NCBI RefSeq assembly: GCF_030252345.1
Contig: NZ_CP126980.1
Coordinates: 4,727,501 to 4,791,500 of the forward strand
Source: Actinoplanes oblitus
GTDB taxonomy: Bacteria > Actinomycetota > Actinomycetes > Mycobacteriales > Micromonosporaceae
Direction: 5' to 3'
Length of the DNA stretch: 64,000 nucleotides
The position numbers were made by a program, and so were the translations under genes. Positions 26,901 through 36,065 of this stretch are shown here, piece by piece. Numbering within the stretch: the stretch's first letter is position 1; each line of letters starts with the position of its first letter. Below the pieces are notes generated by a model, which saw nothing but the letters and a program-made list of their open reading frames with translations, was not told the origin of the DNA and did no database searches.

Positions 26901-27608
26901 TTACGGTACGCCCGCGGCACCGCCCGGCCGCCCGTCTCGCCGCAGGACGGCCCAGAGGAACCGCCAGCCGACCGTTTCGACATCCGCGTGCCAGCCCAGC
27001 GGCGCCAGGCGTGCCCGCAGCTCGCCGGGGCTGTAGAGCACCTTGACGGCACGGAACGCCCGGCCGCCGGCGACCTCGCGGTGCACGGCCGGGGCGGGCT
27101 GCCCGGGGGCCGGGCGCTCCTGGGTGGCCACCGCCGGCAACTCGTCGATCACGAACACCCGGCCGTCCGGGGCCAGGCAGTCGGCGACAAGCGTCCAGAA
27201 GTCGTCGAACCGCTGCGGTGGCACGTGGGACAACCAGCCCGAGAAGAAGACCAGGTCGTAGCGCTGGCGCGGCCGCCACGTGAACAGATCCGCCTCGACG
27301 AGGTACACGTGAGGCGCGCCGGCCCGCCGGCGGCAGATCTCCAGCACCTCGGGCGCGGCGTCGACAGCGGTCACACTCGTGGCGTGCCGGGCGAGTTCGA
27401 CGGTCCACTGGCCGGTCCCGCAGGCCAGCTCCAGCACCCGGCCGTACGGCGCGAACGTCTCCAAGGCGGCCACCAGCCGGGCCCGGGAATCCGCGTCGGC
27501 GTGCACGTCCAATGGGTAGGTCGCGTCGTATTCGCCGGCCCGCGCCCGGTAGTAGGTGATCTGCTCGGCCAGCAGATCCGCCAATTCGTCGTCTGCCATG
27601 AGCGCCAT
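26901..27608 (-). CDS. Class I SAM-dependent methyltransferase
   Basis: 235 residues from ATG 27608 (or ATG 27599). SAM-binding motif I reads VLELACGTGQWTVELAR, with acidic motif II SVTAVDAAPEVLEICRR and the post-motif VEADLFTWRPRQRYDLVFFSG. The C-terminal part (YSPGELRARLAPLGWHADVE) is typical of small-molecule methyltransferases. The substrate is unknown. It is divergent from the NmrA-type gene at 27685 and convergent with the one ending at 26824. Its last codons overlap a GATCAAAACC element seen again at 34538. Confidence 0.85.
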   Translation of the reverse strand: MALMADDELADLLAEQITYYRARAGEYDATYPLDVHADADSRARLVAALETFAPYGRVLELACGTGQWTVELARHATSVTAVDAAPEVLEICRRRAGAPHVYLVEADLFTWRPRQRYDLVFFSGWLSHVPPQRFDDFWTLVADCLAPDGRVFVIDELPAVATQERPAPGQPAPAVHREVAGGRAFRAVKVLYSPGELRARLAPLGWHADVETVGWRFLWAVLRRDGRPGGAAGVP

Positions 27609-27684
27609 TTTCGCAGGTGACGCGGGATATCCGAACACTCTGTTCGCGTTTGCTCTTTTCCGGACGGCAAGATAGGGAGGGGGA

Positions 27685-28539
27685 ATGCGAATTCTGGTCA
27701 CCGGGGGAACCGGAGACGTGGGGCGGCTGGTCGTCGAGCAGTTGACGCGAGCCGATGCCGGGGTGCGGGTGGTCAGTCGCCGTCCGGAGGGCGGACCATC
27801 CGGAGTGGAGACGGTCCGCGGCGACCTGGCCCAGCCGGAGACGCTCCTGCCGGCCCTGCGCGGCGTCGACCGGATGTATCTGTTCCCGTGTCCCGATACG
27901 GCGGCCGACATCGTCCGGCTCGCCGCCCGGGCCGGGGTCGGGCGCGTGGTCACGCTCTCCTCGGGCGCGGTGACCACCGGCTACGACACCGACTTCCACC
28001 TGCCGGTGGAGCGAGCGGTCGAGGCGTCCGGGCTGGAGTGGACCCACGTGCGACCGGCCGAGTTCATGCTCAACAACCTGTGGCTGTGGGGCCCGTCGAT
28101 CCGGGCCGAGCGCACCGTGCGCGAGCCGTTCCCGGACCGGACCGGGCGGCCCGTGCACGAGCGGGACGTCGCCGACGTGGCGGTGGCGGCCCTGCTCGGC
28201 GACGGCCACCACGGCGCGGCGTACACGATCTACGGCCCCGACGCGATCAGCTGCCGTGACCGGGTCCGGGCGATCGGCGCCGCCCTGGGCGAGCAGATCC
28301 GGCTCGAGGTGGTGACGCCGGCCCGGGCGCGCGACCTGTACCTGGCCCAGGGCGGCTTCGCGGCCGCCTCCGCCGACTTCCTGACCGGCTTCCGGTCCTA
28401 TTCGGCCGGGACACCCGATCCGGCGCCGGTCGGCCGTCCGGAGCCACCGGCGGACCTGCCCACCGCCGAGCAGGTGACCGGCAGACCGGCGCGCACCTTC
28501 GCCGAGTGGGCCCGCGATCACGCCGCGGATTTCGGCTAG
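27685..28539 (+). CDS. NmrA-like NAD(P)-binding epimerase/dehydrogenase
   Basis: 284 residues; the ATG at 27685 follows a strong GGGAGGGGG site. The N-terminal loop is ILVTGGTGDVGRLVVEQL, and RVVTLSSGAVTTGYDTDFHL and WTHVRPAEFMLNNLWLWGPS are typical of the NmrA-like SDR group. The catalytic role is not clear. It may be co-transcribed with the cupin gene that starts 10 bases after its stop. Confidence 0.83.
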   Translation: MRILVTGGTGDVGRLVVEQLTRADAGVRVVSRRPEGGPSGVETVRGDLAQPETLLPALRGVDRMYLFPCPDTAADIVRLAARAGVGRVVTLSSGAVTTGYDTDFHLPVERAVEASGLEWTHVRPAEFMLNNLWLWGPSIRAERTVREPFPDRTGRPVHERDVADVAVAALLGDGHHGAAYTIYGPDAISCRDRVRAIGAALGEQIRLEVVTPARARDLYLAQGGFAAASADFLTGFRSYSAGTPDPAPVGRPEPPADLPTAEQVTGRPARTFAEWARDHAADFG

Positions 28540-28549
28540 ATTCGGGATC

Positions 28550-29029
28550 ATGACGTATCCGCCGCCGCTGTATCACGGGGAAAAGGGCGAGGTCTCGGCG
28601 ACCCATCGGCCCAGCGACAGCAAGCCCGAACTCGTCTATCCGAACGGCACCCGGATCCACTACCTGTCCACCGGGGAATCGACCGGCGGGCTGTTCGGTC
28701 TGTACCGCTGGGAGTGCGGCCCCGGCGTGACCGGCCCGGAGCCGCATTTCCACCGCAGTATCGCCGAGTCGTTCTACATTCTCACCGGCGTCATGAGCAT
28801 CTATGACGGCCATCGATGGATCACGGCCGAGCCCGGCGACTGGGTGCACGTCCCCCCGGGCGGTATCCACGCCTTCAAGAACAAATCAGGCGAGCCGGCG
28901 TCGATGCTGTTGCACTTCTCCCCGGGCGCCCCGCGCGAGGGCTATTTCGAGGGACTGGCACACCTCGACGAGATGAGCGAGCCGGAGAAGGCCGCCTTCT
29001 ACCGGGAACACGACAACATCTGGATCTGA
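28550..29029 (+). CDS. Cupin-domain protein
   Basis: 159 residues with one cupin barrel. Motif 1 is EPHFHRSIAESFYILTG (metal-binding His-x-His and Glu) and motif 2 is WVHVPPGGIHAFKNKSG (His). The metal site looks complete, so an enzymatic or metal-dependent binding role is possible. It is second in a probable two-gene unit with the NmrA-like gene. The substrate is unknown. Confidence 0.8.
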   Translation: MTYPPPLYHGEKGEVSATHRPSDSKPELVYPNGTRIHYLSTGESTGGLFGLYRWECGPGVTGPEPHFHRSIAESFYILTGVMSIYDGHRWITAEPGDWVHVPPGGIHAFKNKSGEPASMLLHFSPGAPREGYFEGLAHLDEMSEPEKAAFYREHDNIWI

Positions 29030-29072
29030 CCCGCGCCGCGCATCGCGCTCCCGCCGATCTCTGGGTGGTTCG

Positions 29073-29109
29073 CGTGCGGGCGCGGTGCCTTCGGGCGCGC
29101 GCCCGCACG
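29073..29109 (+). terminator. Hairpin after the cupin gene
   Basis: 12-bp perfect stem CGTGCGGGCGCG (29073-29084 with 29098-29109) and a 13-base loop. Confidence 0.65.
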
Positions 29110-29147
29110 AGCCCGCCAGGCTGGCCCGTACGCGGCATCATCGTGGC

Positions 29148-29432
29148 ATGACGGCACAACCCGCATCGCTGCGCCACGCCCTGCGAAGCTGCGTCGAGAC
29201 AGGCGAGAAACTCGGTTTCACCTTGCTCGACGGCCGCGAGTTCCTCGGCTGGGCCGCCGACGTCGACGGCGACCGAGTGCTGCTGAGTTGGGCGCCGAGC
29301 CCGATGTACGCCATGTCGACCGACGGCGCCGAGTGGAACCTCGACGACGAGTGGGTGCGGCTGGACGCGATCGACGCCGGCACCGTCGCCCGCTACGACG
29401 AGGCCGCCCGGCGATGGATGCCGTTCTACTGA
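29148..29432 (+). CDS. Small conserved-looking hypothetical protein
   Basis: 94 residues from ATG 29148. The sequence (TLLDGREFLGWAADVDGDRV, WNLDDEWVRLDAIDAGTVAR, ending RRWMPFY) reads as a compact beta-rich, Sm-like small domain of about 60 residues, with strong third-position bias. There is no signal peptide or membrane segment. I do not recognise a named family. It stands alone between the cupin terminator and the membrane protein gene. Confidence 0.65.
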   Translation: MTAQPASLRHALRSCVETGEKLGFTLLDGREFLGWAADVDGDRVLLSWAPSPMYAMSTDGAEWNLDDEWVRLDAIDAGTVARYDEAARRWMPFY

Positions 29433-29584
29433 CCCGCGCCGTCGGCCTCACCGCGCAAGCGCGCGACCGAGCGGACGCCCACCGCGCCGGAAGAGTCGAC
29501 CACGGTGACCTCGCGGCCGAGCCCGCCGACCGTCCGCGCCGTGGCTTTGCAGGAGAGTTGGCGGCCTGCCCTACTCTCCTGGTC

Positions 29585-30259
29585 ATGAACGAGCGGTCGC
29601 TGAGGTTGTCGAGCAGTCCTGGTCTGGCCGGGCGCGTCTTCGGTGCGGTCGTCGGCGCCGTGTTCATGGCCGGTGGGCTGTTGTTCGCCGTGATGGCGGT
29701 GGTCGGTGAGCGGTTCGTCGATGATTTCGGCGGCATGGACCAGTGCGTGGACTCGGACAGTCTCGGCGGGGTGCCGGAGGATGTGTTGCCGCCGGACATC
29801 GCTGTCTGCTCCGGGTGGCTACCGTCGCACATCGGCTTGTTCGGGTGGTTCGGGCTGGTGCTCGGTGGCGGCTTCGCTCTGCTCGGGCTGTTCCTCACCC
29901 TGCGGTGGCTGCGCGCGGCGGCCTGGCTGGACGGCACCACGCTGCGGGTCCGCGGGGCGCTCCGGTCCCGCGTGGTTGACCTCGCCGTCGCGGACGTCAC
30001 GCTCGGGACCGTCACGTACACCCACGACGACCACCGCTCCAGCCGGGTGCCGATCCTGGTGGCACGTGATCCGGCGAGTGGCAGCAGTGTGAAACTGCCG
30101 CTCAGCGGGGGTGGCATGGACCGCCTGCCGCCGCGGGAACTGCGCGCCCTGGCCGATGCCGTGACCACCGGCCGTCCATCGTCACAGGTGGACGCCTGGC
30201 AGGCCGCCTCGTATCTGCGGCAGATGGCTGACAACCCGTTGGACCTCCCGGCGCGATAG
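29585..30259 (+). CDS. Membrane protein of unknown function
   Basis: 224 residues from ATG 29585. Two membrane helices (about residues 15-40 and 80-105, GWFGLVLGGGFALLGLFLTL) flank an outer loop with two Cys (QCVDSDS and VCSGWLP). A soluble domain follows (TTLRVRGALRSRVVDLAVAD) with pleckstrin-like beta strands. No ribosome site is visible; TACTCT at 29571-29576 could be a -10 close to the start. It is convergent with the XRE gene. Confidence 0.7.
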   Translation: MNERSLRLSSSPGLAGRVFGAVVGAVFMAGGLLFAVMAVVGERFVDDFGGMDQCVDSDSLGGVPEDVLPPDIAVCSGWLPSHIGLFGWFGLVLGGGFALLGLFLTLRWLRAAAWLDGTTLRVRGALRSRVVDLAVADVTLGTVTYTHDDHRSSRVPILVARDPASGSSVKLPLSGGGMDRLPPRELRALADAVTTGRPSSQVDAWQAASYLRQMADNPLDLPAR

Positions 30260-30389
30260 CCAGGGATGTCGCGTCCGGCAGGCACACCGGCGGCAGGTGA
30301 GTGCCGGCATTTCGACGCGGCACATCGCAACGGCCCTCGGCGGAACCGAAGATGTTCGAAAGGCAGCCCGAGGCCGGCCGCAGCCCCGG

Positions 30390-31238
30390 TCAGCCGACCG
30401 GCATGCGCTGGGTGCCGATCACGGAGAGCAGGCGCAGGGACTGCTCGGCGGGTGAGCCGGGCTCCGCGGTGTAGATGATGACGCGCTGGTCGCGGTCGGT
30501 GATGTCGAGGACGTCGCAGTTCACCGTGATCGGGCCGACCACCGGGTGCCGGAACGTCTTGACCAGCGTCGGCTCGTCGGAGACGTCGTGCGAGTCCCAC
30601 AGCTCGCGGAACCGGGCGCTGCCGGCGAGCAGGTCACCGACCAGCGCGGCCAATTCCGGGTCGGCGGGGTACCGGGCCACCGTGGCGCGCAGCCGCCGGG
30701 CGGCGCGCGTCGCGAAATGATCGGCGTCGGACAGCCCGTAGAGGCGCCGGCCGTCGCGGTGCGGGCCGAGGAAGACCCGCCGGACCAGGTTGCGGTCGCG
30801 TCGCGGGACGGCGGAGAAGTCCTCCATCAGCGCGGCGGCGAGGTCGTTCCAGGCGATCACCTCGAAGCCCGCGGAGAGCACCGTGGCGGCCGCCTGAGGG
30901 AGCCGATGCAGCAGGTCCAGGATGCTCTGCCGGACCTCCCGGGACGGGCCGGAGCGCGGGGCGGGCGGCGCGCCGGCGAGGTGGTGCAGATGGTCGCGCT
31001 CGGGGCCCGACAGGCGCAGGGCCCGGGCCAGGCCGGCGAGCACCTCGCGGGACGGGCGCGGGGCGCGGCCCTGCTCCAGGCGGGCGTAGTACTCGGTGGA
31101 GATGTACGCCAGCTGGGCCACCTCCTCGCGGCGCAGCCCGGGGGTGCGCCGGCGCGGGCCGGCCGGCAGTCCCACGTCGGCGGGGCTGATCCGCTCCCGC
31201 CGGCTGCGCAGGAATCCGGCCAGCTCTCGTCGATCCAC
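30390..31238 (-). CDS. XRE-family regulator with MmyB-like ligand domain
   Basis: 282 residues starting at GTG 31238. The N-terminal XRE helix-turn-helix (RTPGLRREEVAQLAYISTEY, YARLEQGRAPRPSREVLAGL) is followed by a PAS-like MmyB domain (FEVIAWNDLAAALMEDFSAV, RNLVRRVFLGPH). Regulators of this type often control a divergently encoded SDR, as here: the SDR gene starts 87 bases away. The ligand may be a fatty acid or oxidised substrate. Confidence 0.88.
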   Translation of the reverse strand: MDRRELAGFLRSRRERISPADVGLPAGPRRRTPGLRREEVAQLAYISTEYYARLEQGRAPRPSREVLAGLARALRLSGPERDHLHHLAGAPPAPRSGPSREVRQSILDLLHRLPQAAATVLSAGFEVIAWNDLAAALMEDFSAVPRRDRNLVRRVFLGPHRDGRRLYGLSDADHFATRAARRLRATVARYPADPELAALVGDLLAGSARFRELWDSHDVSDEPTLVKTFRHPVVGPITVNCDVLDITDRDQRVIIYTAEPGSPAEQSLRLLSVIGTQRMPVG

Positions 31239-31325
31239 GCCACCCAGTCTGCGTGACCCGGTGCCGGCCCAGCCAGGTACCGCCGGTGCCTGGACGCGGG
31301 CGGCGCGGCGGCGCAGGTTGGCCAC

Positions 31326-32087
31326 ATGACCTATCTGCTCGAGGACAAGGTGGCCCTGATCAGCGGCGCGGGCCGGGGGATCGGTGCGGCGGCGGCCCGG
31401 CTGTTCGCCGGTGAGGGCGCCCGGGTGCTGCTCGCGGCGCGGACCGAGGACCAGCTGAAGGCGGTGACCGAGGAGATCCGTACGGCGGGCGGCGTGGCCG
31501 ACTACGTGGTGTGCGACCTCGCGGACCCGGACAGCGTGCGGGCCGCCGTGGAGCGGGCGGTGGCGTTGCACGGCCGGCTCGACGTGGCGTTCAACAACGG
31601 GGCGGCGATTACCCCGCCCGGCCCGATGGATCAGGTCACCGTGGCCGACTTTGATCTGCTCTACGAGGTGAATCTGCGCGCGGTGTGGCTGGCGATGGCG
31701 GCCGAGGTGACGGCGATCCGGGCCACCGCGGGCACCGGGGCGATCGTGAACAACTCCAGCGTCGGCAGCCTGCGCGGCAACCCGCGGCTGCCCGCCTACG
31801 CGGCGATGAAGCGGGCGGTGAACAGCCTGACCGAGTCGGCGGCGGTCACCTACGGGCCGGAGGGCATCCGGGTCAACGCGATCGCGCCCGGCAACACCGC
31901 CACCGCGATGATCGACGCCTGGCAGTCGCACTCACCCGGCCTGGTGGAGCGGCTGGTGGCGGCCACCCCGCTGGGCCGCCAGGCCGCACCGGACGAGATC
32001 GCCCAGGCGGCCGCCTGGCTGCTCAGCGACCGCGCCTCGTTCGTGACCGGCGCGATCCTGCCGGTCGACGGAGGCGCCCGCGCCTGA
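31326..32087 (+). CDS. Classical short-chain dehydrogenase/reductase
   Basis: 253 residues. The cofactor loop GAGRGIGAAAARL, the NNGAA motif, the catalytic Ser in IVNNSSVGSLRG and the YAAMK Tyr-Lys pair define an active classical SDR with the usual C-terminal GAILPVDGGARA. An Arg in the AARTEDQ loop after strand 2 suggests NADP(H). It is controlled in all likelihood by the divergent XRE regulator. Confidence 0.9.
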   Translation: MTYLLEDKVALISGAGRGIGAAAARLFAGEGARVLLAARTEDQLKAVTEEIRTAGGVADYVVCDLADPDSVRAAVERAVALHGRLDVAFNNGAAITPPGPMDQVTVADFDLLYEVNLRAVWLAMAAEVTAIRATAGTGAIVNNSSVGSLRGNPRLPAYAAMKRAVNSLTESAAVTYGPEGIRVNAIAPGNTATAMIDAWQSHSPGLVERLVAATPLGRQAAPDEIAQAAAWLLSDRASFVTGAILPVDGGARA

Positions 32088-32197
32088 GCCCACGGGCGGC
32101 GGCCGGGGCGGGCGGCGGCGATTCGGTGCCGCCGCTGAGCTCAGGCTCGCAGCCCGCCGGCCGATAGCCGCGGACGTGAGCAGCATGGTGCGAACCG

Positions 32198-32217
32198 CCG
32201 GCCGGTCGATCGGCCGG
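32198..32217. terminator. Short hairpin between SDR and acyl-CoA ligase genes
   Basis: 7-bp stem CCGGCCG/CGGCCGG with a 6-base loop between convergent genes. Confidence 0.35.
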
Positions 32218-32273
32218 GTCCTACGGGACCGGCTCCACGGTACGACCGTCGGGGCCGGCGGAGCGCGGGGTGA

Positions 32274-33887
32274 TCAGGCGGTCAGCTCGCGGGTGGAGAT
32301 CTCGCGCATCTCGACTTTGCGGATCTTGCCGGTGACGGTCATCGGGAAGTCGTCGACGATGCGGACGTAGCGTGGGATCTTGTAATGGGCCAGCTTGCCG
32401 GAGCAGAAGGTGCGCAGGCCGGCCGCGTCGAGCGGCGTCGTGCCCGGTTTCATCCGGACCCAGGCCATTACCTCCTCGCCGTATTTCTCGTCGGGGACGC
32501 CGATGACCTGGGCGTCGATGATGTCCGGGTGGGTGAGCAGGAACTCCTCGACCTCGCGGGGAGAGATGTTCTCGCCGCCGCGGATGATCAGATCCTTGAT
32601 CCGGCCGGTGATGCGCAGGTAGCCGTCGGCGTCCATCACCGCGAGGTCGCCGGTGTGCATCCAGCCGTCCGGGTCGATCGCCTCGGCGGTCTTGTCGGGC
32701 TGCTCCCAGTAGCCCAGCATCACCGAGTAGCCGCGGGTGCACAGTTCGCCGGCCTCGCCGATCGGGACGGTCGCGCCGTGCGAGTCGACGACCTTGACCT
32801 CCAGGTGCGGGCCGACCCGGCCGACGGTGGCGACCCGGCGGTCGAGGCTGTCGTCGGTGCGGGTCTGGCAGGAGACCGGGGACGTCTCGGTCATGCCGTA
32901 ACAGATCGACACCTCGGTCATCCCCATCCGGTCGATGACCTGCTTCATCGTCTCGACCGGGCAGGGCGAGCCGGCCATGATGCCGGTGCGCAGCGAGGAC
33001 AGGTCGAAGGTGGCGAAGTCCGGATGGTGCAGCATGGCGATGAACATGGTCGGCACGCCGTAGAGCGAGGTGCAGCGCTGTCCGGCGACAGCCCGCAGGG
33101 TCAGGGCCGGGTCGAAGCCGGGCGCCGGGATCACCATGGCGGCGCCGTGGCTGGTGGCGGCCAGGTTGCCCATCACCATGCCGAAGCAGTGGTAGAACGG
33201 CACCGGGATGCAGATCCGGTCCGCCTCGGTGTAATCGATCAGCTCACCGACCAGGTACCCGTTGTTCAGGATGTTGCGGTGCGAGAGCGTCGCGCCTTTC
33301 GGGAAACCGGTGGTGCCGGAGGTGTACTGGATGTTGATCGGGTCGTCCGGGTGCAGCGTGGCCTCGATCTCGTCGAGCACCGCCGGGTCGTCGCCGGCGC
33401 CGGTCAGCTCGGTCCAGGACGGTTCGCCGATCAGGATCACGTCGCGCAGGTCCGGGCACTCGCCGCGGGTCTCGGCGATCATCGCGGCGTAGTCGGAGGT
33501 CTTGAACGATCGCGCGGCGACCAGGGTGCGGATGCCTGACTGCCGGAGCACGTAGCGCAGCTCGTGGGTGCGGTACGCCGGGTTGATGGTGACCAGGACG
33601 GCGCCGAGCCGGGCGGTCGCGTACTGCAGGAAGACCCACTCCGGGCAGTTCGGCGCCCAGATGCCGACCCGGTCGCCCTTGGTGACGCCGAGCCGGCGCA
33701 GGCCCAGCGCGACCGCGTCGACGACCGCCCGCAATTGCGCATAGCTCCACGTGCGGCCGGAGGCGCAGTCGACCAGGGCGTCCCGATCGCCGTGCCGGGC
33801 CACGGTGGCCAGCAGGTCGGTGCCGATCGTGCGGTCCAGCAGCGGCGGCTCGGCCGGGCCGGTGCTGATGCTCAGCGGGGAGTCCAC
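32274..33887 (-). CDS. Acyl-CoA synthetase (AMP-forming)
   Basis: 537 residues from GTG 33887. The AMP-binding loop is [18 protein letters not shown], followed by [33 protein letters not shown] and [20 protein letters not shown], with the C-terminal catalytic Lys in [12 protein letters not shown]. It activates a fatty or carboxylic acid to its CoA thioester in the cytoplasm; the chain length is not predictable. A possible -10 TAACAAT lies about 35 bases upstream of the start. Divergent to it lies a decayed ligase gene (33960-34536). Confidence 0.9.
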   Translation of the reverse strand: MDSPLSISTGPAEPPLLDRTIGTDLLATVARHGDRDALVDCASGRTWSYAQLRAVVDAVALGLRRLGVTKGDRVGIWAPNCPEWVFLQYATARLGAVLVTINPAYRTHELRYVLRQSGIRTLVAARSFKTSDYAAMIAETRGECPDLRDVILIGEPSWTELTGAGDDPAVLDEIEATLHPDDPINIQYTSGTTGFPKGATLSHRNILNNGYLVGELIDYTEADRICIPVPFYHCFGMVMGNLAATSHGAAMVIPAPGFDPALTLRAVAGQRCTSLYGVPTMFIAMLHHPDFATFDLSSLRTGIMAGSPCPVETMKQVIDRMGMTEVSICYGMTETSPVSCQTRTDDSLDRRVATVGRVGPHLEVKVVDSHGATVPIGEAGELCTRGYSVMLGYWEQPDKTAEAIDPDGWMHTGDLAVMDADGYLRITGRIKDLIIRGGENISPREVEEFLLTHPDIIDAQVIGVPDEKYGEEVMAWVRMKPGTTPLDAAGLRTFCSGKLAHYKIPRYVRIVDDFPMTVTGKIRKVEMREISTRELTA

Positions 33888-33959
33888 GACTCCATCTTGA
33901 CCCGCCCCGCAGCGGATTGTTAGACCCAAATAACCGTTGCGGTCGATGTCGGGAGGCGC

Positions 33960-34536
33960 ACGTGCTCGGACTGATGCAGGACCGGCCGCTGACCCTGCGT
34001 TCGGCCTGGGCGAGCGCGACGTCGTGCTCCCGGTCGTCCCGATGTTCCACGCCAACGCCTGGGGGATGACCGAGACGTCCCCGGTCGCCACCGTCGGCAG
34101 CGCGCGCTCGCATCTCGACGGCGGCACCGAGGACGAGCGGGCCGACGCCCGGGCCCGGCAGGGTGTCCCCGCGCCCCTGGTCGAGCTGCGTATCACCGAC
34201 CCGGACACCGGCGAGGAACTGCCCTGGGACGACGTGGCGACCGGCGAGTTGCAGGCCGCGGGACCGTGGGTGGCGCGGCAGTACCACCGCGGCGAGGGCG
34301 AGGGACAGTTCACCGCGGACGGCTGGCTGAAGACCGGCGACGTCGCGGCGGTGGATCGATACGGGTCGGTGCGGCTCGTCGACCGGACCAAGGACCTGGT
34401 GAAGTCTGGTGGCGAGTGGATCAGCTCGGTCGAGCTGGAGAACGAGCTGATGGCACATCCGGCGGTGGCCGAGGCCGCGGTGATCGGGGTGCCGCACGAG
34501 AAGTGGTCCGCCCGCTGGTCTCTGAACGGTCATTAG
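33960..34536 (+). pseudogene. Decayed acyl-CoA ligase with internal deletion and cut 3' end
   Basis: The segment [15 protein letters not shown], normally about 150 residues before the TETS motif, is joined directly to [15 protein letters not shown], so the middle of the protein is gone. Further on it reads like a normal ligase ([54 protein letters not shown]). It breaks off into SARWSLNGH and a stop, without the C-terminal lysine domain. The N-terminus is also missing. The 3' break coincides with a GATCAAAACC-type element shared with 26888. Confidence 0.8.
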
Positions 34537-34580
34537 GATCAAAACCAGTTTTCGGTACGTCGATCGAGGGGTTTTCTGAC

Positions 34581-35348
34581 ATGCCTGAGCTCTCCGCCGT
34601 CCATCAGCGGCTTGTCGACACCGTGCCGGCCGGGGCGGGTGCCCGGATCGAGACGGCGACGGTCGCGTACGAGCACGACGGTCAGCCGCTGGAGGGCTAC
34701 GTCGCCCACGACGCGGCGATCACCGAGCGGAAACCGGCGGTGGTGATCGTGCACGACTGGTCGGGGCTGCGGGAGTACCCGAAGGCGCGGGCGCAGATGC
34801 TGGCCCGGCTCGGCTACTACGCGTTCGCCGCCGACATCTACGGCACCGGGCGGCGTTTCGAGTCCGAGGACGACTGTTTCGCCGAGGCCACCAAGTACTA
34901 CGGGGACCTGCCGCTGCTGCGGGCCCGGGTGCGGGCCGCCTACGACGAGGTCGCCAAGAACCCGGCCGTCGACCCGGAGCGGATCGTCGTGCTGGGCTAC
35001 TGCTTCGGTGGATCGGCGGCGCTGGAGTTCGCCCGCACCGGGGCGGCCCTGCGCGGCGCGGTGTCGCTGCACGGCCGGCTGATCGTGCACGAGCCGGCCG
35101 AGGTGGACGGCATCACCGGGTCGCTGCTGGTGCTCACCGGCGGCGCCGACGAGGTGGTCCCGGACTCGGCGATCGCCGCGTTCCAGGACGAGCTGCGCAC
35201 CCGCGAGGACCTGGACTGGCAGGTGAACGTGTACTCGGGGGCGCCGCACGCGTACACGATCGCCGGCACCGAGTACTTCCACGAGACCGCCGACCGGCGC
35301 AGCTGGCAGGCGCTCACCGCGTTCCTCGGCGAGGTTCTCGGACGGTGA
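34581..35348 (+). CDS. Dienelactone hydrolase family protein
   Basis: 255 residues from ATG 34581 (GAGGGG 9 bases upstream). Alpha/beta-hydrolase fold with nucleophile Cys in VLGYCFGGSAALEF, acid in GGADEVVPDSA and His in SGAPHAYTIAG; the Cys-Asp-His triad is typical of dienelactone hydrolases. VVIVHDWSGLREYPKARAQM is the usual oxyanion region. It probably cleaves a lactone or ester in aromatic or xenobiotic catabolism; the natural substrate is unknown. Confidence 0.88.
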   Translation: MPELSAVHQRLVDTVPAGAGARIETATVAYEHDGQPLEGYVAHDAAITERKPAVVIVHDWSGLREYPKARAQMLARLGYYAFAADIYGTGRRFESEDDCFAEATKYYGDLPLLRARVRAAYDEVAKNPAVDPERIVVLGYCFGGSAALEFARTGAALRGAVSLHGRLIVHEPAEVDGITGSLLVLTGGADEVVPDSAIAAFQDELRTREDLDWQVNVYSGAPHAYTIAGTEYFHETADRRSWQALTAFLGEVLGR

Positions 35349-35399
35349 GCGGCGGCGGTGGGCGTACCGTAATCGGGTTTGCCGCCTGAACCGGCATGG

Positions 35400-35424
35400 G
35401 GCCGGCCGCTCGCCGCGGCCGGCC
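35400..35424. terminator. Bidirectional hairpin between hydrolase and DoxX genes
   Basis: Perfect 10-bp stem GGCCGGCCGC (35400-35409 with 35415-35424), 5-base loop, between convergent genes. Confidence 0.7.
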
Positions 35425-35456
35425 TCGATGGTGTCCGCCGCCTCGCGGCGATGTGA

Positions 35457-36041
35457 TCAGATCAGCCAGGGGTTGCGCCGGACCAGCGGCAGGCTCGCCC
35501 ACCAGCGGCCCAGGCCCCAGGTGTGACCGGCGTAGGTGAGCGCGGTGACGATCACGCCGAGCGCGTAGACGATGTGGTAGTCGACGAGCGGGTTGGTCGA
35601 GTGGGTGGCCTCGCCCGCGCCGGTGGTCTTGGCTGGCGGGAACTCGGCGAACCACATGAGCAGCATCATCAGCGCGCCGGCGCCGGCCGCGATCCGCATG
35701 CCGATGCCGAGGATCAGCGCCAGGCCGATGCCGAGCAGGCCGAGCATGAACAGCCAGTCGGCCCACGCCTGGCCGGCGATGCCGGTGAAGAAGCTCTGGA
35801 ACGGGCCGACGTCGACGCCGGCGAGGAAGCCCTTGGTGGGGGAGCCGCCGTTGAGCCAGGAACGCTCGGCAGGGGTGGCGTAGCCCCAGCCGAAGGTCTT
35901 GTCGAGGAACGCCCACAGGAAGACGAAACCGAGGGCGATGCGCAGCACGGCGAGGCTGCGGGCGGCGGTGTGGGTGAGCATCGAGCCGGGTGCCGGGACG
36001 TGTTCCAACGAGGTGGCCGCGTCGCGGCCGGTGGCAGTCAT
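35457..36041 (-). CDS. DoxX-family membrane protein
   Basis: 194 residues, ATG 36041 preceded by GGAGGAGACC. Four membrane helices (AVLRIALGFVFLWAFLDKTF, WLFMLGLLGIGLALILGIGM, AGALMMLLMWFAEF, YALGVIVTALTYAGH) and the GGSPTKGFL segment are typical of the DoxX group, which includes the small subunit of thiosulfate:quinone oxidoreductases. The role is probably respiratory or redox-linked at the membrane. It lies at the left edge of the hypoxia-type island. Confidence 0.8.
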   Translation of the reverse strand: MTATGRDAATSLEHVPAPGSMLTHTAARSLAVLRIALGFVFLWAFLDKTFGWGYATPAERSWLNGGSPTKGFLAGVDVGPFQSFFTGIAGQAWADWLFMLGLLGIGLALILGIGMRIAAGAGALMMLLMWFAEFPPAKTTGAGEATHSTNPLVDYHIVYALGVIVTALTYAGHTWGLGRWWASLPLVRRNPWLI

Positions 36042-36065
36042 GGTCTCCTCCTCACAGATGAACTT

